Below are positions 1 through 12,099 of a stretch of 64,000 nucleotides of DNA, piece by piece. The position numbers were made by a program, and so were the translations under genes. The notes beneath the pieces were generated by a model. The model was not told where the DNA came from. It searched no databases and saw only the letters and a program-made list of their open reading frames with translations. This DNA is from Neofusicoccum parvum (Eukaryota > Ascomycota > Dothideomycetes > Botryosphaeriales > Botryosphaeriaceae). Position 1 is the first letter of the stretch; every line of letters begins with the position of its first letter. The DNA lies in NCBI GenBank assembly GCA_020912385.1, contig CP087207.1, positions 434,001-498,000 of the forward strand, given 5' to 3'.

Positions 1-2142
1 GGCCACGTCCATCGAGCCGGTGCTGTTCTTGCGGACCGGCGAGCCCGCGTCGCTGGGCATCTTCGTGCGCTTCCGGGCCGGCGAGGTGGCCACCACCGGG
101 ACGGTGGATGTGGGGCGAGCGCGGCCGGTGGGCCCGGCGCCACCGAGGCGGAGGAGGTTCGGGGCGGACGGGTTGCGGTTGGGGAGGGGACCGCCGCGGA
201 GCTGGTTGCGGCGCGAGAAGAGGTGGGCGGCCGGGTTGGATGTGGGCTTGTTGGCGGCAAGGACCTTGAACGGATCGTTGTCCAGGCTCTTGCGGGGCCC
301 GTTGGTGCTGCGCGGCCTCGTGGGCGAGGGCAGCGCAGGGAGGTCATCGTCTTCCATCGCGTCCTCGTAGTCTGCAGCTCCGCTCGGGCTGGAGTGGGAG
401 GTTGGCGATACTGGGTCGGACATGTTGGTCGGCTCCCAGCGCTGGGCAGCAGCAGCGAAGATGTTGCGGCGAGGCCTAGGCTCGCCATTGCGCTCGTTGC
501 GGCGGGGGCTCAAGCTGAGACCGGCAAGCGAGATGGGAGAGGGATCCGCCATCTGGATGTCCATCGGCGAGGCAGCAACCTCGTTGAACGCGGTCGTGTG
601 AGCGCGCTGGAACGCAGACCTGGCGGGCCTCTTCTCGGGAGTGGCAGCCCTGGGCTTTTGCTGCCGAGGCGGAGACTCCTCGAGAGATAGAGAGGAGATA
701 TCGGTCTGGGAAGGGAATTCTGACGGTTCTCCAAGAGTGCTCACGGACCGGTGGGCGTCCATCGTCGGCGTCGATGATCGTTCCGCATCATTGCTTGTGT
801 GCTGCAGCTTCAACGTATGAATGCGGCGATCCACCTCTTCTGCCACGCGCTTATTGACTTCATCTTCAAAAGTCTTTCGTAGGCGGTCCAGCTCCGTATT
901 TATGTGGCGATCAATCTCCAGTCTTGCCTTGACCTCCCACTCGCGGCGCAGCTGGTTGTCGAGGGTGACCCGCATGTCGTCCTTCTCCTGCTCAAGAGCA
1001 GCAACCTGCTCTTTCAGCTCCTTCTCGATCGCCTTTGTCGCCTCCCTCTCCTTCTTCAGCAGCTGGCCCATTTGAACAACCTCCTGCTCCTTGCGCATCA
1101 GTTTAACGATGGGAAGGTTCAGCAGCTGCGACGTTTCCGGCCGCTTGGTGTGGTCGACCTTCAGGCAGGTCTCCACTACCCTCCTCAGTTCCATCGAGTA
1201 GACGTCGGGGATCGACTCGAAGTGGCCACGACGGATCTTCTGGATGAGGTCGAAGTGCGTCTTCGCGTCGAACGGAGGCTTCTGAGCGCAAAGCTCGTAA
1301 ATTATGCAACCTAATGCCCAAATATCTGACGAAGCAGTGTACTTTTCCGACATGCAGATTTCCGGGGACATGTAGTAAGGGGTGCCGACGTAAGTGGACG
1401 CGAAATCGTGCGACTGCAGTATCTTCGAGAGGCCGAAGTCGCCCAGCTTGACGGAGTTGTCCTCGCCAAGGAACACTGTGAGCGATTAGCAAAAACAAGT
1501 GCACAGGATTGACGTGGCGATGCGCACCATTCTCGGGCTTCAGGTCGCGGTGGAGAATCATAATGTGCCTCTGCTTCTCCTTGACGGGGATGGCATTGTT
1601 GCCCAGACCCATGACATTCCTCCCAGCCTCCGGCGGATCCTGTCCATAGTGGCAGCGGTAGAGGGCAGTGCACAACTGCGAGAAAATGCTCCAGACAAAC
1701 TCCTCGTCGGCGAACTGGCGCTTTCCCTTGAGGCGCTTGATGACCTGGCCGAGATCGCCATTGCCGCAGTATTCCATGTAGACGTGAAGGTCGTGCGACG
1801 ACTTAAGGTGCACGCGGTCGATGTACTGGACGATGTTGGGATGGCGCAGCTCCTTTAGGATGGAAAGCTCGGCCTGCAGCTGTTCCTTTTCCTTCTGCGA
1901 CATCTTCGAGTAGCTGATTTCCTTGCGACAGCAGACCTGCGCGGGCCGGTCAGCACGGCGGCGGTGGGCGGTGCGGTCGCAATGGGCGGACTTACATAGC
2001 CGTCGGTTCTCCTGCGCACCTTGCGGATGATCCCAAAGGAGCCCTGGCCTTTAGCAAGTCAGCGGGCGGTAGCGAACGGCTAGGAGCATTCCTCCGACAT
2101 ACCAATCTTCTCGAGCACATCGTACTTCTCGTCGTCGGACAT
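1..2142 (-). CDS. nimA: NIMA-family serine/threonine protein kinase (C-terminus cut by window edge)
   Basis: G2/M protein kinase of the NIMA/KIN3/NEK family, expected to promote mitotic entry. Exons on the minus strand are 2103-2142, 1996-2048, 1528-1936 and 1-1475, with GT-AG introns. The start MSDDEKYDVLEKIGQGSFG gives the glycine-rich loop at once; K36 follows in VCCRKEIS; HRDLKPEN and DFGLSK span the third intron; the activation segment has VGTPYYMSPE. After the kinase domain (about residues 8-290) comes a charged coiled coil (KKEREATKAIEKELKEQ) and a long Ser/Pro/Arg-rich tail, as in Aspergillus NIMA, where this tail holds PEST and Cdk sites. The frame stays open to base 1, so the stop lies outside. 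The gene is divergent from the BTB gene at 2837. Family assignment is certain; the symbol rests on domain order. Confidence 0.93.
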
Positions 2143-2836
2143 GGTGTGTGGGTGGGTATTGCTGCTGGGGATTGGTTAGGAGAAGACAGAGAAGATGCGT
2201 CGAGGCTCAAAACATGCTGTCGCGGATGGGGAGTGTGGGAGCTGGCGGGCGCTGCAGGTTAGTAGTAGTCGCGGCAGCATGAGCTTGAAAGGCAAAAGGG
2301 TAAACAGCTTGTAAACGAGCTGGGCGCCCGTCGCCCCGGCAGCGCGGTCACGTGTGCTGCACTGGCCGCCTGGCCGCTCGCAGACGGCGCTAGCGTTGGA
2401 CGTGCGTCATGGCTCGGCCTGCCGCGTCTGGCGTCGCCGCCGCAGCCAAAGTGTGCCAGAGCGCCGCCAGCCGCCCAGGGTCTCGGGCGCACGCGGCGGG
2501 GCTAACGAAACCAGACGCACCGCAGCCTCATGCCAGCCTGCGCGCCTGCCGTGCCCGCTGCGACGAGAAGGGCGCCCGCCACGGCGCTGTGCTTCGGCGC
2601 CCGCCGCGCGCACCGTCCGCCGCGTTACCACGGCATCGCTGGCCTCTGTTGCGCCATCGTGCCTGAGTCCGGGGGCTGCACGAGCGCCGCACGCTGCAAC
2701 CTACGCGCGTGCTGTTCCGGATTATGTCATCGAACGTGGATCGCCGGAGACGCGATACGCCACCCTTCGCCATCGCTGCTGTGCGCTCTCCGGCCCCTCC
2801 AGCGCGCTCTCCACGCACGAGTAATCTCCCGTCACA
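2143..2836. promoter_or_regulatory. Divergent intergenic region between nimA-like and ankyrin-BTB genes
   Basis: GC-rich 694-bp gap between two genes transcribed away from each other, so it must hold both promoters. No TATA box is evident. Open frames here have no recognisable protein features and look like GC-driven chance ORFs. Confidence 0.5.
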
Positions 2837-4883
2837 ATGGTCGTTCCCAAGTACGAGCTCGAGGCCGCCCTGCACGAGGAGAACCAGGCCATTCGCGCCG
2901 GCAGGCTGAAGGAGGACAATCCGCTCGATCTCAGCGACGACTTCCGTCTGCTGTGCGATGCTTGTCGCCGCGGGGACCTGAAGCTCTGCCAGGAGCAGCT
3001 CTCCAAGGGCGCCAACATCAATGCCAGAGACCAATTCGACTACACTCCTCTAATTCTGGTACGCAGCTTGCCCCGCCCGGACTGCCCCGCTTGCCGTCAA
3101 TCAACTCTGCCATTTCCTCGAGCAACCTTCTGAAGCATTGTAGGCGAGCCTCTGCGGACACTACGAGGTCGTGCAGCACCTGCTCGAATCGGGAGCTCTG
3201 TGCGAGCGCGATACCTTCCAAGGCGAACGATGTCTCTACAACGCACTTAACGACCGCATACGCAACCTTCTGCTCCAATACGACTACTCCAAATCCACCG
3301 ATCCTCTCCAGCCTCTCGCTGCCCACGTCACGTCTCTTCTCACTAGAGAAATACCGAATACCTCGGACATTACCGTTGTCACGGCGGACAGAGCATTAGC
3401 GTTGCACAAGTTCATTCTCTCGGCACGATCGCCGTACTTTGCGAAGAAGCTTGCCGAGGCTCCCGACACCAAAACAAGCAACTTTTCATCCGATAAGATT
3501 CCAGCCGAATCATTAGAGGCCGCCATCCGGTATTTATACTTTTCGGAGGTTGCGCCAGATTTTGGGGATGGCGAAGAGGAACAGATCATTTTGACCGGCC
3601 TTGACAAGCTCGGCAAGAAGCTTCAGATTGACCACCTCTTCCAACATATTCTCGAAAACAGCGATCGGCGACTGGCCCGACAGAGAAGGACAGATGAAAT
3701 CACCCGAGGAAGAGATCAAATCGAGCAATGGTTCAGAGACAACGTGTTAAAACACCGCGTCACCCTTGACACGGATAAAGCAGACAGCGTAAAGTGGGAT
3801 AGGAACAACAGGATCTTCGCCGACGTCCTACTCCGCGCAGACGAGGACTACGAAGATGAAGACTTCGATACCACCCCGACGCCTTCCTCCCCCGACTCAG
3901 ACGCCCCCCAGGTTCGCAACACCCTAGGCCCCCTCAACGGCATCCCCATCGGCCCAAATGCGCGGAGGTCACGCTCCCCATCCCGCACCCGCCAGCAGAA
4001 GCGCCAATCCGTCCTCTTCCCGGCCCACCGCGCCATGCTCATCCGCTCCGAATTCTTCCAGACCATGTTCTCGTCTGGCTTCCGCGAAGCCCAGCAAACC
4101 GAGTACCTCCAGATCATCCCGATCGACTGCTCGCCGCGCGTGCTCGAGATCGTCCTCACCTTCATGTACACCGAGCGGGCCGACTTCCCCCTCGACGTAG
4201 CCATCGACGTCCTCTTCACCGCCGACCTCCTCTGGCTCGAGAAGCTGAAGGTGCGCGCCGCGCAGATCATCTCCACGCTCGGCGCCGGGCACGCCTCCGC
4301 CGTCGAGCCAGAGAACCCACACGACGACGACAACGACGAAGACGACGACGACGACCCCCTCGACATCTACGACGTCATCCGCGCCGGCTGGGACACGCGC
4401 GTGCAGCGCCTCGAGGAGTTCGGCGCCCGGTACATCGCCACCCGGCTGGAGCGCTACGTCGACGACCCGGCGTTCGCGGAGCTGGTGCGCGAGAGCGCCG
4501 GCCGCGTCCGCGCCCGCCAGGAGACCGACACCGTCGAGTTGATCGACGACATCCGCTACTACCTGTCCGAGCGCTTCCGGCTGCGCTTCGAGGACTCCGG
4601 GCTCGAGGAGATGATGGACGAGGACGGCGAGCTGCGGCCCGACGCCGCCGCCGCCGCCGCCGCCGTCGCGGCGGAGGAGGAGGAGGGGGAAGAGGGCGTC
4701 AAGAGGCTGGAGGTGGCGGGTGATGCGCAGACGGACCCGGTCGTGGCGCAGGTCGCGGCCGGCGCCATCAGGACGCTGGATGGAGAGCTGGCCGGCGACG
4801 AGTTCGCGCAGGATGCGATCAACTACCAGATCTTGCTTGGGAAGATCGATAGGCTGCTTGACAGCCTGAAGCTGGATGCTTAG
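2837..4883 (+). CDS. Ankyrin repeat and tandem BTB/POZ domain protein (ABTB1/BPOZ-like)
   Basis: Likely adaptor, possibly a substrate receptor for a Cullin-3 ubiquitin ligase (known for BTB proteins; inferred here). Exons 2837-3058 and 3144-4883 encode 653 aa; the intron runs from gtacgc to ttgtag and joins PLIL to ASLCGHYEVVQ. An ankyrin pair occupies about residues 35-95 (LLCDACRRGDLKLCQEQL, GANINARDQFDYTPL). A first BTB follows near residue 148 (DITVVTADRALALHKFILSARS) and a second near 360 (FPAHRAMLIRSEFFQTMF). A low-complexity Ser/Arg linker separates them, an Asp/Glu run follows the second BTB, and an Ala run coded by GCC repeats lies near 4640. The order ankyrin-BTB-BTB matches animal ABTB1 and its fungal relatives. 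Start chosen as the first ATG in frame with the ankyrin region. Confidence 0.9.
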
Positions 4884-5389
4884 TTGGGCGATGGCGCGTT
4901 TGGTGGCGTCTGGCTTGGTATGCTTCTCCGGCCTGCATCGGTAGAGGAAAGATTGGATGGAGAAAGACTTTAGATTGAAGGTGGGTTGGTGACGTAACGC
5001 ATGAGTATCAGACACGCGAAATGAAAATGAAAATGATTTGATGAAGAACCTTGGGATAGCAAGTTGCAGTGAATCGCGTGAGGTCTGTTTTTTTCAGTAA
5101 GGTGTTACCTAACCGAGACCTGCTCTCGGTCAAGAGAGATTACTCCTTTCTATGCAAAACACCCGTGGACATTATTGTCCGTACGGTCTATCGTTCCTGG
5201 TGGAGGCTATGAGTATTGAGTGTCAAATTCACAGTTCCGATTGAAGACTTCATATGAGACTGTATTCAGGGGCATTACTTCATTCCACTAATTCCATAAT
5301 CATACTACGTGAGAATACACACCAAGCTGATCAAAGCAGGCGGCATTATCGCCAAAGGCATCACCGCGCCGACACGCCAAAGTCATGCA
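4884..5389. other. Convergent 3' intergenic region
   Basis: 506 bp between two converging genes. AT-rich relative to the flanking coding sequence; it should hold both 3' ends. I see no gene, RNA or repeat in it. Confidence 0.5.
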
Positions 5390-7304
5390 TCACTCGTCAT
5401 CGTCATCGATATTCTCCCGGTCCTCAAACTTCATGAAGAATTCCGGGTCGGCGTCAGCACCCATGATCTTCTCCCACATGGGCTTGACGCGTTCGAGCAT
5501 GGTGTCATCAAACTTGAGGTCCAAACTCGGGGGAGGGAAGGCTAGGATGCTGTTGTGAGCTGTGTTCGGCGGGCTGCTTGCGCGCTGTTCATAGCACAGG
5601 GACCACAGAGTCTTTGGTGCAGGTGTCTCGTTGACGTCGAGCAGCAGAGCTTCGACAGCAGTGTTGAGAAGCTTGGCGCCGTGCTCGCCGGCCAAGGAAG
5701 TGAATCCGTAGAGTACACCTTGAAGCTTGTTAGCAAAGCTCCTGATAGAAGGCATGAGATATGAATTGGAAATTGTGAAGCCAATATCAGGTTGTCAGAG
5801 ATTTTATCTTCAATGAAATTGCAGACAATGTAGATAAGTATTCATAAGGTTGATCATCATATTGGCATGGGGTTCGGGGAGGTGGTAGTTGACAGACAAA
5901 GAGTAAGAACTTACTTTGACCAGCCGGGCACTCGCCAGTATCGCTCGAATGCACGAAAACGTACACTGGCGGGTGCTCGGAATCACCGTCAACAGTCAAG
6001 CTGCCGGTAGGGAAGAAGACCACTGCACCCGCGGGTGCAGGTGCACCCTCAGCCAGAGGATGGAAGAGCGTTTGCAGGGCAGACGAGACAATTGAGATAC
6101 TCCTCGAAAAAGAAACAGCACCGGCAGAAGGAGACTCCACGTGAGATGGAAGGTCATCATTTGAGCCAACAATCCATCGTGTGGAGATGGTGTCACCCTC
6201 TGTCAGCAGTGCTGAAATCCTGGCCTGAGAAGCTTCCTCGTCCGCCTCAGTGGGAGCGTTGGAGTCGGTATCGACTTTGGTAACACCCTGACCAAGAACA
6301 TATATACCACCACCAACGGCCTGAGCGCGGCAAGCGACCTGAGAAATCTCTGCAAGGCCGCCCCACTTAGGAATGACACAGGCGAAGCCCGGACCAAAAA
6401 CGCCGATTGACCGAAGGTGATTCGCGATTCGTGGTAGGGCGTACTCCGTAGTGGTGTTCTGCGGCGTTTCCAGCGATAACGTCAGAGCCAGGAGCGGTGC
6501 CTGAAGGTTCTTGGGAATCTTGAAGTGGTCCGACAGGAAATCTGAGAACGCGATGGCACGGTAATCATGCCAAACCAGCTCCTCTTGATTCTCGTAGTCG
6601 GCAACAAAGCGCAGAAACTTCATCAAAAGCCTCTTAGCCTTGAAGTCGATGCTCTCATCGGCAAACACGTCTTCACGGCCGCTTGGCACCTTCATCAAGC
6701 GCCCAGCGGCACCCGATCCCTCCCCTGTCTCGTCTGAGGGTTCAGCCTGGGCCTCGGTGTCCGCAGTGTACACCCACCAGCTCCCTACAGCCAAGAACTC
6801 GAGCTGCCGGTAGACTTTCGACGATACCAGCACTGGCAGTATGGCAGAACGACTGTAAAGTAGCTGTGGGGCTAGCGCTAGGCTATAGGATCGTGAGAGG
6901 CCGAGCTTTGGCTCGTCGGCGCTGGGCTCTGCTGGCTGGGGTTGGTCGATGGAGGCATGGTGGAACAACGACGACTTTGTATCAACTATGTCCGTTAGCA
7001 ATGGGACCACTACTGTAGCCTAGGTCGGTGCCTGAATGTACCTTCGTTAACCTTCTTTGCCCATGTCTCTACCTCCTGCAGGCTAAAAGCCGCTTGGGGA
7101 CCTCCATAGAAGTCGTTCTTGTCGACGTGTAGGACTTTCTTGTCGGACCGGGACAGAGCTCTTCAAGATGCGCTGCGTCAGTCAGAATTTGCAGGGCTTG
7201 AAGGGTCGGCGCGGGTGGAAGCAAGCTTACAGAGCAAGAAGGGATTGCTCAACGCCTGTACCGGCGATGAGCACATCCCACTTGGTCTCACTAAGGCTCT
7301 CCAT
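5390..7304 (-). CDS. MRS6: Rab escort protein / Rab geranylgeranyltransferase component A, with apparent 1-nt frameshift
   Basis: Binds newly made Rab GTPases and presents them to geranylgeranyltransferase II; cytosolic and essential in yeast. Exons on the minus strand: 7231-7304, 7042-7161, 5915-6985, 5390-5718. The N-terminus has the GDI/REP block WDVLIAGTGVEQSLLALALSRS, then KKVLHVDKNDFYGGPQAAFS. The central region has RSYSLALAPQLLYSRSAILPVL and FLADHF-like GDI features, and the C-terminus is acidic (ENIDDDDE). The exon lengths add to 1594 nt, one too many. The surplus base falls in a TTT run at 7140-7142 (minus-strand GACAAAG) exactly between ALSRSD and KKVLHVD, two halves of one conserved block. 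No GT or AG site restores the frame. A sequencing or assembly error is likely because the gene should be essential. The last intron (196 nt) is the least certain. Confidence 0.85.
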
Positions 7305-8082
7305 GGCGGCGGGATGTTGCTCGGTGGTGGAGCGTGAGCGTGAGAAGGTCACAGGCACAAAAAGCGGTCGAACCACGCTAGCGAGGGGACGGGATGACTA
7401 AGCGCGCCGCCGCAAAAATTCCGCTCGCGCGCCAGCCTGCTTCCTTTCCTCCTCAACCGCGCTCCTCGACCGCAACGCTGCCCCCATATCAGTGTCTGTG
7501 GACGACTGGCATCTTCAGTGCATGCCTATTCCGCGCGTGAGACCTACGATTCGTCCTGTATCTGCTGCTCTGGATTTCACCTGAAGGAAGCGGTTCGTTT
7601 GTGACGCGACATACCTTCAAAAGCGCGCCACGGCCATGCTCCGAGCGACCTGGGAGAGGCATTGGACCTCCCATCTGGCCTGATTCGTCCGTCTGCGTAT
7701 CTAGTGCGTCTCTCAGCAGGGCAGTGTATCCGATCGAATCCTTCAAGCCATTACGGCGGAGGTGGACTGCCATTGCTCTCGGGTCTCGGACGTCGAAGCT
7801 CTAACGCCCGCGAAACTGACCTCTATTTTGTTGCTACTGCGGTATGTCCGGGTTGTTCATGACAAATCCTCATATCAACGTGGCCATGTCTCACGCTGCT
7901 TTGAGTGCAAAGATGTCTAAGAATTTTTGTCTTAATTGGTCGTCTATGTTGCAACCCTGTACGGGCATTGGGTCAAACCCATGTTGCGCTGTTGATAGGT
8001 ATCACGCTCATGAATTCCGCTTCCATCAAATATTCACGGGCAGCCTGAAACCCCCACGATGAGATGTTGACATTTCCCGAAT
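7305..8082. other. Intergenic region upstream of the Rab escort gene and downstream of the peroxiredoxin gene
   Basis: 778 bp holding the Rab escort promoter and the 3' region of the peroxiredoxin gene. Short open frames carry no recognisable motif. No RNA gene or repeat seen. Confidence 0.45.
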
Positions 8083-8945
8083 TTACAACTTTGCGAGGAC
8101 CGCCTCAGCACCCGAGACCTGAAACATTGCGCGTTAGCATTTACATTATTGCACGAGTGCCCAGCCATTTGCCGAGTGGATGTATCGGAAAGAAGGGCAA
8201 TGCATACCGTAACCTGGCTGGGGTTGGACTCGTTCTCGATGTACGAGATGGTGCCATCCGCCTCCTTGACGAGGGCCCAGCGGCCGTTGCGGTCACCCAT
8301 ACCGGCCTGCCAGGCATGGGTCTTGGAGAAGAAGGTCTTGGTGTCGCTCAGGAAGTACTAGAATCCTAGTTAAGTACCATTCAACCAGGCCATAGGAGTA
8401 ACATACGATGGGCTTGCCATTGGCCTTGTTGACCTTGCCCCAAGCGTTCATAACGAAGGCGTCGTTCGAAGCAATTATGGCGACAGCATCAACACCCTTG
8501 GCCTTCAGGTCGTCGATCTTCTGGATGTAGGGCGGGACGTGGAAAGCCTGGCAGCCAGGAGTGAAGGCACCTAGGGAAACGATTAGTGCTATGCTCTAGA
8601 ATCCGGAGAGATGGTGCTCAGATGGGACGTGGATGTGGTGAGGTGAGGGCTACGGACCGGGAACGCTGACGAGAACGATCTTCTTGCCGTCGAACTCCTT
8701 GTTGGCGTCGAACTCCTGGGGGCGGCCGCACACAGTGGGGTCATCCTCGAGGATGGGAGCCCAGCTAGAGAAGGGTCAGCTCATGCTTCTTCGCGAGTTC
8801 TTCCAAGTTCATGGCCTCATCCTCGCATGAGCTACGATGTAGCCACACGTGGGAAGTAAGATTGCGAGCTCGGGCGGGTATTGGAGGATACCTACTCGAA
8901 CTTGACGCCTTCGGGGAACTTATCGCCGACCTTAAGAGGAGCCAT
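8083..8945 (-). CDS. Peroxiredoxin of the Prx5/PMP20 (Asp f 3) type
   Basis: Thiol peroxidase that reduces H2O2 and alkyl hydroperoxides. Exons on the minus strand: 8896-8945, 8658-8764, 8407-8570, 8208-8357, 8083-8118, giving 168 aa, the usual length for fungal PMP20. It starts MAPLKVGDKFPEGVKF. The peroxidatic cysteine lies in PGAFTPGCQ, split by an intron right after the first Gly; an upstream Cys sits in TVCGRP. The end, VSGAEAVLAKL, lies on a 36-nt last exon; AKL resembles a type 1 peroxisomal targeting signal (family members such as PMP20 are peroxisomal). The first donor must be gtaggt inside GAGTAG, otherwise a TAG enters the frame. Exon sum is a multiple of three. High confidence. 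Confidence 0.93.
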
Positions 8946-10440
8946 TATGGTCAATTGATTCTGGAAGAGGTAACTTGGTGTGGACTGAGAAATTCGGCAG
9001 TGGGTGGACTGGTGGGCAGTGGAGTTGTTGAGAGTTTACACAAGTTGCGGACGTCGGCTCGCGGTGGAGGCAGTTTTGAACACCTTGGAGGGGCAGCTCC
9101 TTCCTAGCTTGCCGCGGCGATTTGGAATCATAACTGCCCCGCGCATGACGTGGTTGGCCGATGCCCGAGCTCGCCATCTCTGCTTCCGGCCCCAGCCCGC
9201 CTCACCACCACGCCATTCTGTGTAATCAACCATTCTGGCGCCGAGATACAGCCCTGTGCTGGCCCGCCGCCCCTGGTGCAACGGCTCCAGCTCCGCGACA
9301 GTGGTCTCACGGTTGTACGCGCCAGCCAGGCGGCACTGCAGCGGCACTGCGCCAGTGCTCTCCGCAAGGCAAACAACAAGCTTCCGCGGCCCTCGCACAG
9401 GCTGCCCTCATTGGAGGGCAAGCCTCCGCATTCTAGACCACCCGAGTGCCGAGGCGCTAGACTCGACAATTGCATGCACTCGAGTCAGCATCATTATCCG
9501 AGCCACGATCGTAGCCGGCCGCGCCGTTCCTATGTGCCAACAGCGGACACAGCCTCTTCTCTGCAATCTCGAGTCTGACTGCGTCCTCGACACACTTTCC
9601 TTATTTGATATGGGATGCTGGCAGCGATGCACCAACGTTATCTGTTGCACCGACAACGGAGCTATCAAGCTTACTGAGCCGAAGCTTCTAGAGTAGGGCC
9701 GATGATGGGACAGCAGTAGGTCAACCTCTCGATTTAACGCGCAGGAAGTCGTGGAGAGGCATCGTTGAGCTCGGAGACATGGCTCCAGCCTGCTCGAAAT
9801 TTTGCTCAATCCGCGTTGTCAGGCTTGATACTTTTTCTCTGCACGCTTCGTGGGAATGATTGCCTAAGTCCAAATTCCATTCGTATTCGAGAAGGACGAC
9901 TGGATGCTATTTGGTGAGGCGAAGGGCCGGCGCTAAGGTTCTGGAATGCGGGCTACCGGATTTGCCCATGCAACAACGAGCACGCTGCTAAAACATCAAG
10001 TCTTCCCAGCAGTCCTGTGGTATACACGCACGCCGTTCTTTGAGGAACAGAAGGTGGTGAAGCTTGCAGGGCATGATCTCGTGGCGTTTCAAGACATTTC
10101 AGCCAAGACGATGTCGCCGGCTGCCCCTTTTGTGAGTATTCGGTAACTTCCCTCTCGCTTCGAACGGAGTTCCGCTGGAATGTTTTCTCTTGCATTCTCA
10201 CTATCAGTTCGTTCCCCGGAAACCAAGCCTGCCAACCGGTGGAGATCGCCTGCATTTGGAGAACACGAGCCCAAGGAGAAGATGGCTGCGTGGCCCCAGG
10301 GCACGGAGCCCCTTGGCGCACCCGGACCCACATCACCTCGACTCCAGGCTTGATTGCAATCTCTCCTTGAACACATTCTCCGCCAAATGAATTGAGCTTC
10401 CAAAGCTACCGCCGCGTCGCTGCCTCAGACGCGGTCAGGT
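8946..10440. other. Intergenic region between peroxiredoxin and GT8 genes
   Basis: 1.5 kb between two divergently transcribed genes. Several overlapping frames of 100-146 codons exist on both strands but show no conserved motif, no shared frame across plausible introns and no signal peptide. I treat them as chance ORFs; regulatory sequence for both flanking genes is expected. Confidence 0.45.
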
Positions 10441-11469
10441 ATGCCTTCCACTCCTTCACCCGAGCTCTTCGTGCGCCGGAAGCACCTTTTCCTCGCTCTT
10501 GTGGGCTTTGTTGTGGTATGGCTCGTATGGCGCTCAGCACCGGCTGCTCCGGTCATTGATCCATCGTACGGACTGTTGGAGGAAGTTTCCCAATCGTCGA
10601 GATTTGCAATTGCTACCTTCCTGAGCGAGAATCCGGGTACAGACCCCCAGGACCCGGAGGGCACCGACTATTATTATGCCGCCACACGGGTCCTCACCTA
10701 CCAACTCTTGCACGCGGAAAGCACACGGATCCGGAACTCGTCCATTGATTTTCTCGTCCTGGTCACCTCGGAAGTCAGCCAGCAAAAGGTCGACCAGCTC
10801 ACACAGGATGGCGCCAAGGTCATCCGCGCCGAGGACATTCCGCTCAGCTGGTGGATCTCGACGGGCGTCCAGCGCTGGAAAGACCAGTTCACGAAGCTCC
10901 GCCTCCTCGAGATGACGCAGTACTCGCGCGTCCTCTTCCTCGACGCCGACACGCTCCTCACCGGGCACATCGACCCCATCTTCCAGGAGCCCGACGCCGT
11001 CCAGCCCGCGCGCACTAGGCTGGACCTCACGTCGCAGATCGCGGCCGACGAGGCGCCCGTGCCGGCGCGGTACGTCTTCTGCGCGCGCTCCGACAACGCG
11101 CTCGCGGGCGAGCGCGACCACCCGTTCCCGCCCGCCCGCACGGAGCAGTTCAGCGCGGGCTTCTGGCTGGCGGCGCCGTCGCGCGAGCTGTTCGCCCAGC
11201 TGATGAGCGTCACCAGGCACTACCGCCGCTTCGACCCGCACACCATGGAGCAGAGCCTGCTCAACCACGTCTTCCGCCGTCGCGGCGCCATGCCGTGGTG
11301 CGAGCTGCACTACCGTTGGAGCGCGACCTGGCCGAGCGAGAAGGACCTCGAGGGCGGCGTGGTCAGCTTGCATGAGAAGCTGGGGATGGTGGGCCCGCCG
11401 GAGAAGTTGAGGCTGATGTGGTATGGGTTGATGCAAGAGATGCATGCATTTTATGAGGGGATGAGTTGA
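10441..11469 (+). CDS. Type II membrane glycosyltransferase, GT8 (glycogenin/GNT1-like)
   Basis: Intronless 342-aa protein, probably a Golgi enzyme that transfers a sugar from a nucleotide sugar. A short basic N-terminus (RRKH) is followed by one membrane segment at about residues 14-32 (LFLALVGFVVVWLVW), giving a lumenal catalytic domain. GT8 features: an early Tyr-rich strand (DYYYAATRVLTYQLL), DFLVLVTSEV, and the metal-binding DxD motif in VLFLDADTLL (D168 and D170). EQFSAGFWLAAPS and a late HTMEQSLLNHVF block match the glycogenin/GNT1 fold. Exact donor and acceptor cannot be told from sequence. It starts at the first ATG of the frame. Confidence 0.85.
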   Translation: MPSTPSPELFVRRKHLFLALVGFVVVWLVWRSAPAAPVIDPSYGLLEEVSQSSRFAIATFLSENPGTDPQDPEGTDYYYAATRVLTYQLLHAESTRIRNSSIDFLVLVTSEVSQQKVDQLTQDGAKVIRAEDIPLSWWISTGVQRWKDQFTKLRLLEMTQYSRVLFLDADTLLTGHIDPIFQEPDAVQPARTRLDLTSQIAADEAPVPARYVFCARSDNALAGERDHPFPPARTEQFSAGFWLAAPSRELFAQLMSVTRHYRRFDPHTMEQSLLNHVFRRRGAMPWCELHYRWSATWPSEKDLEGGVVSLHEKLGMVGPPEKLRLMWYGLMQEMHAFYEGMS

Positions 11470-12099
11470 GGAGAGGGGGTTTCTGCGGGCTGAGCTTCTT
11501 GATGGTGCAGGTGCTACCACCAATAAATACCCTACTTGTATATAAAGATAGACGATTTCTTCACCTTTTCAAACGGCGTTGACCAAATGCACAGTTCATC
11601 AAGCTGGATTCACCACAGACAGATACCAATGTCGTGCACCAAAGAAACAGAGACCATGTCGTCAAAGCATTAAAAATAGCGACCTGGGACTGTAGAAGAC
11701 CAGCGCATGCCGCAAAAGGCTAGCACACGCGAGGCCGTCGACACCCCGGCCTCTCTCCATTGCGTATGGTGGGGCTCTCCGAACTCGAGCTCTCACCCGC
11801 CTTGCATCATTGCTTACCGGCCAGACCCTCCACCGCCCGTAAGCGCTCTACCTTATTAGCAACCACGCGCCCCAGCTTTACAAACCCCGCCGCGGAGATA
11901 TCCCATTTGCATTGCTGTGGATGCCGGCCGCATCGGCAAGTTGTTGAGTCAGAGGAGACGTGCGAGCACAACACCAGCCAAGCCGCAGCCGCGTGTGGGA
12001 TTGTCCGTATAAAGAGCAGCAGGTCACGGAGAAGACAATCACTTATCGATTCGATAGTGAACATTGCTTTGCATTGATCTGTTCTTTGTCCGACGGAAA
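11470..12099. promoter_or_regulatory. Intergenic region with TATA box before the DUF1348 gene
   Basis: 630 bp. A TATAAA at 12008-12013 lies 92 nt before the ATG at 12100 and fits a core promoter. The upstream part holds the GT8 3' region; nothing else recognised. Confidence 0.5.

Noticed and set aside
3969..5015. 348-codon minus-strand ORF
   Set aside because: Antisense to the second BTB region and composed of Val/Leu/Gly/Arg runs.
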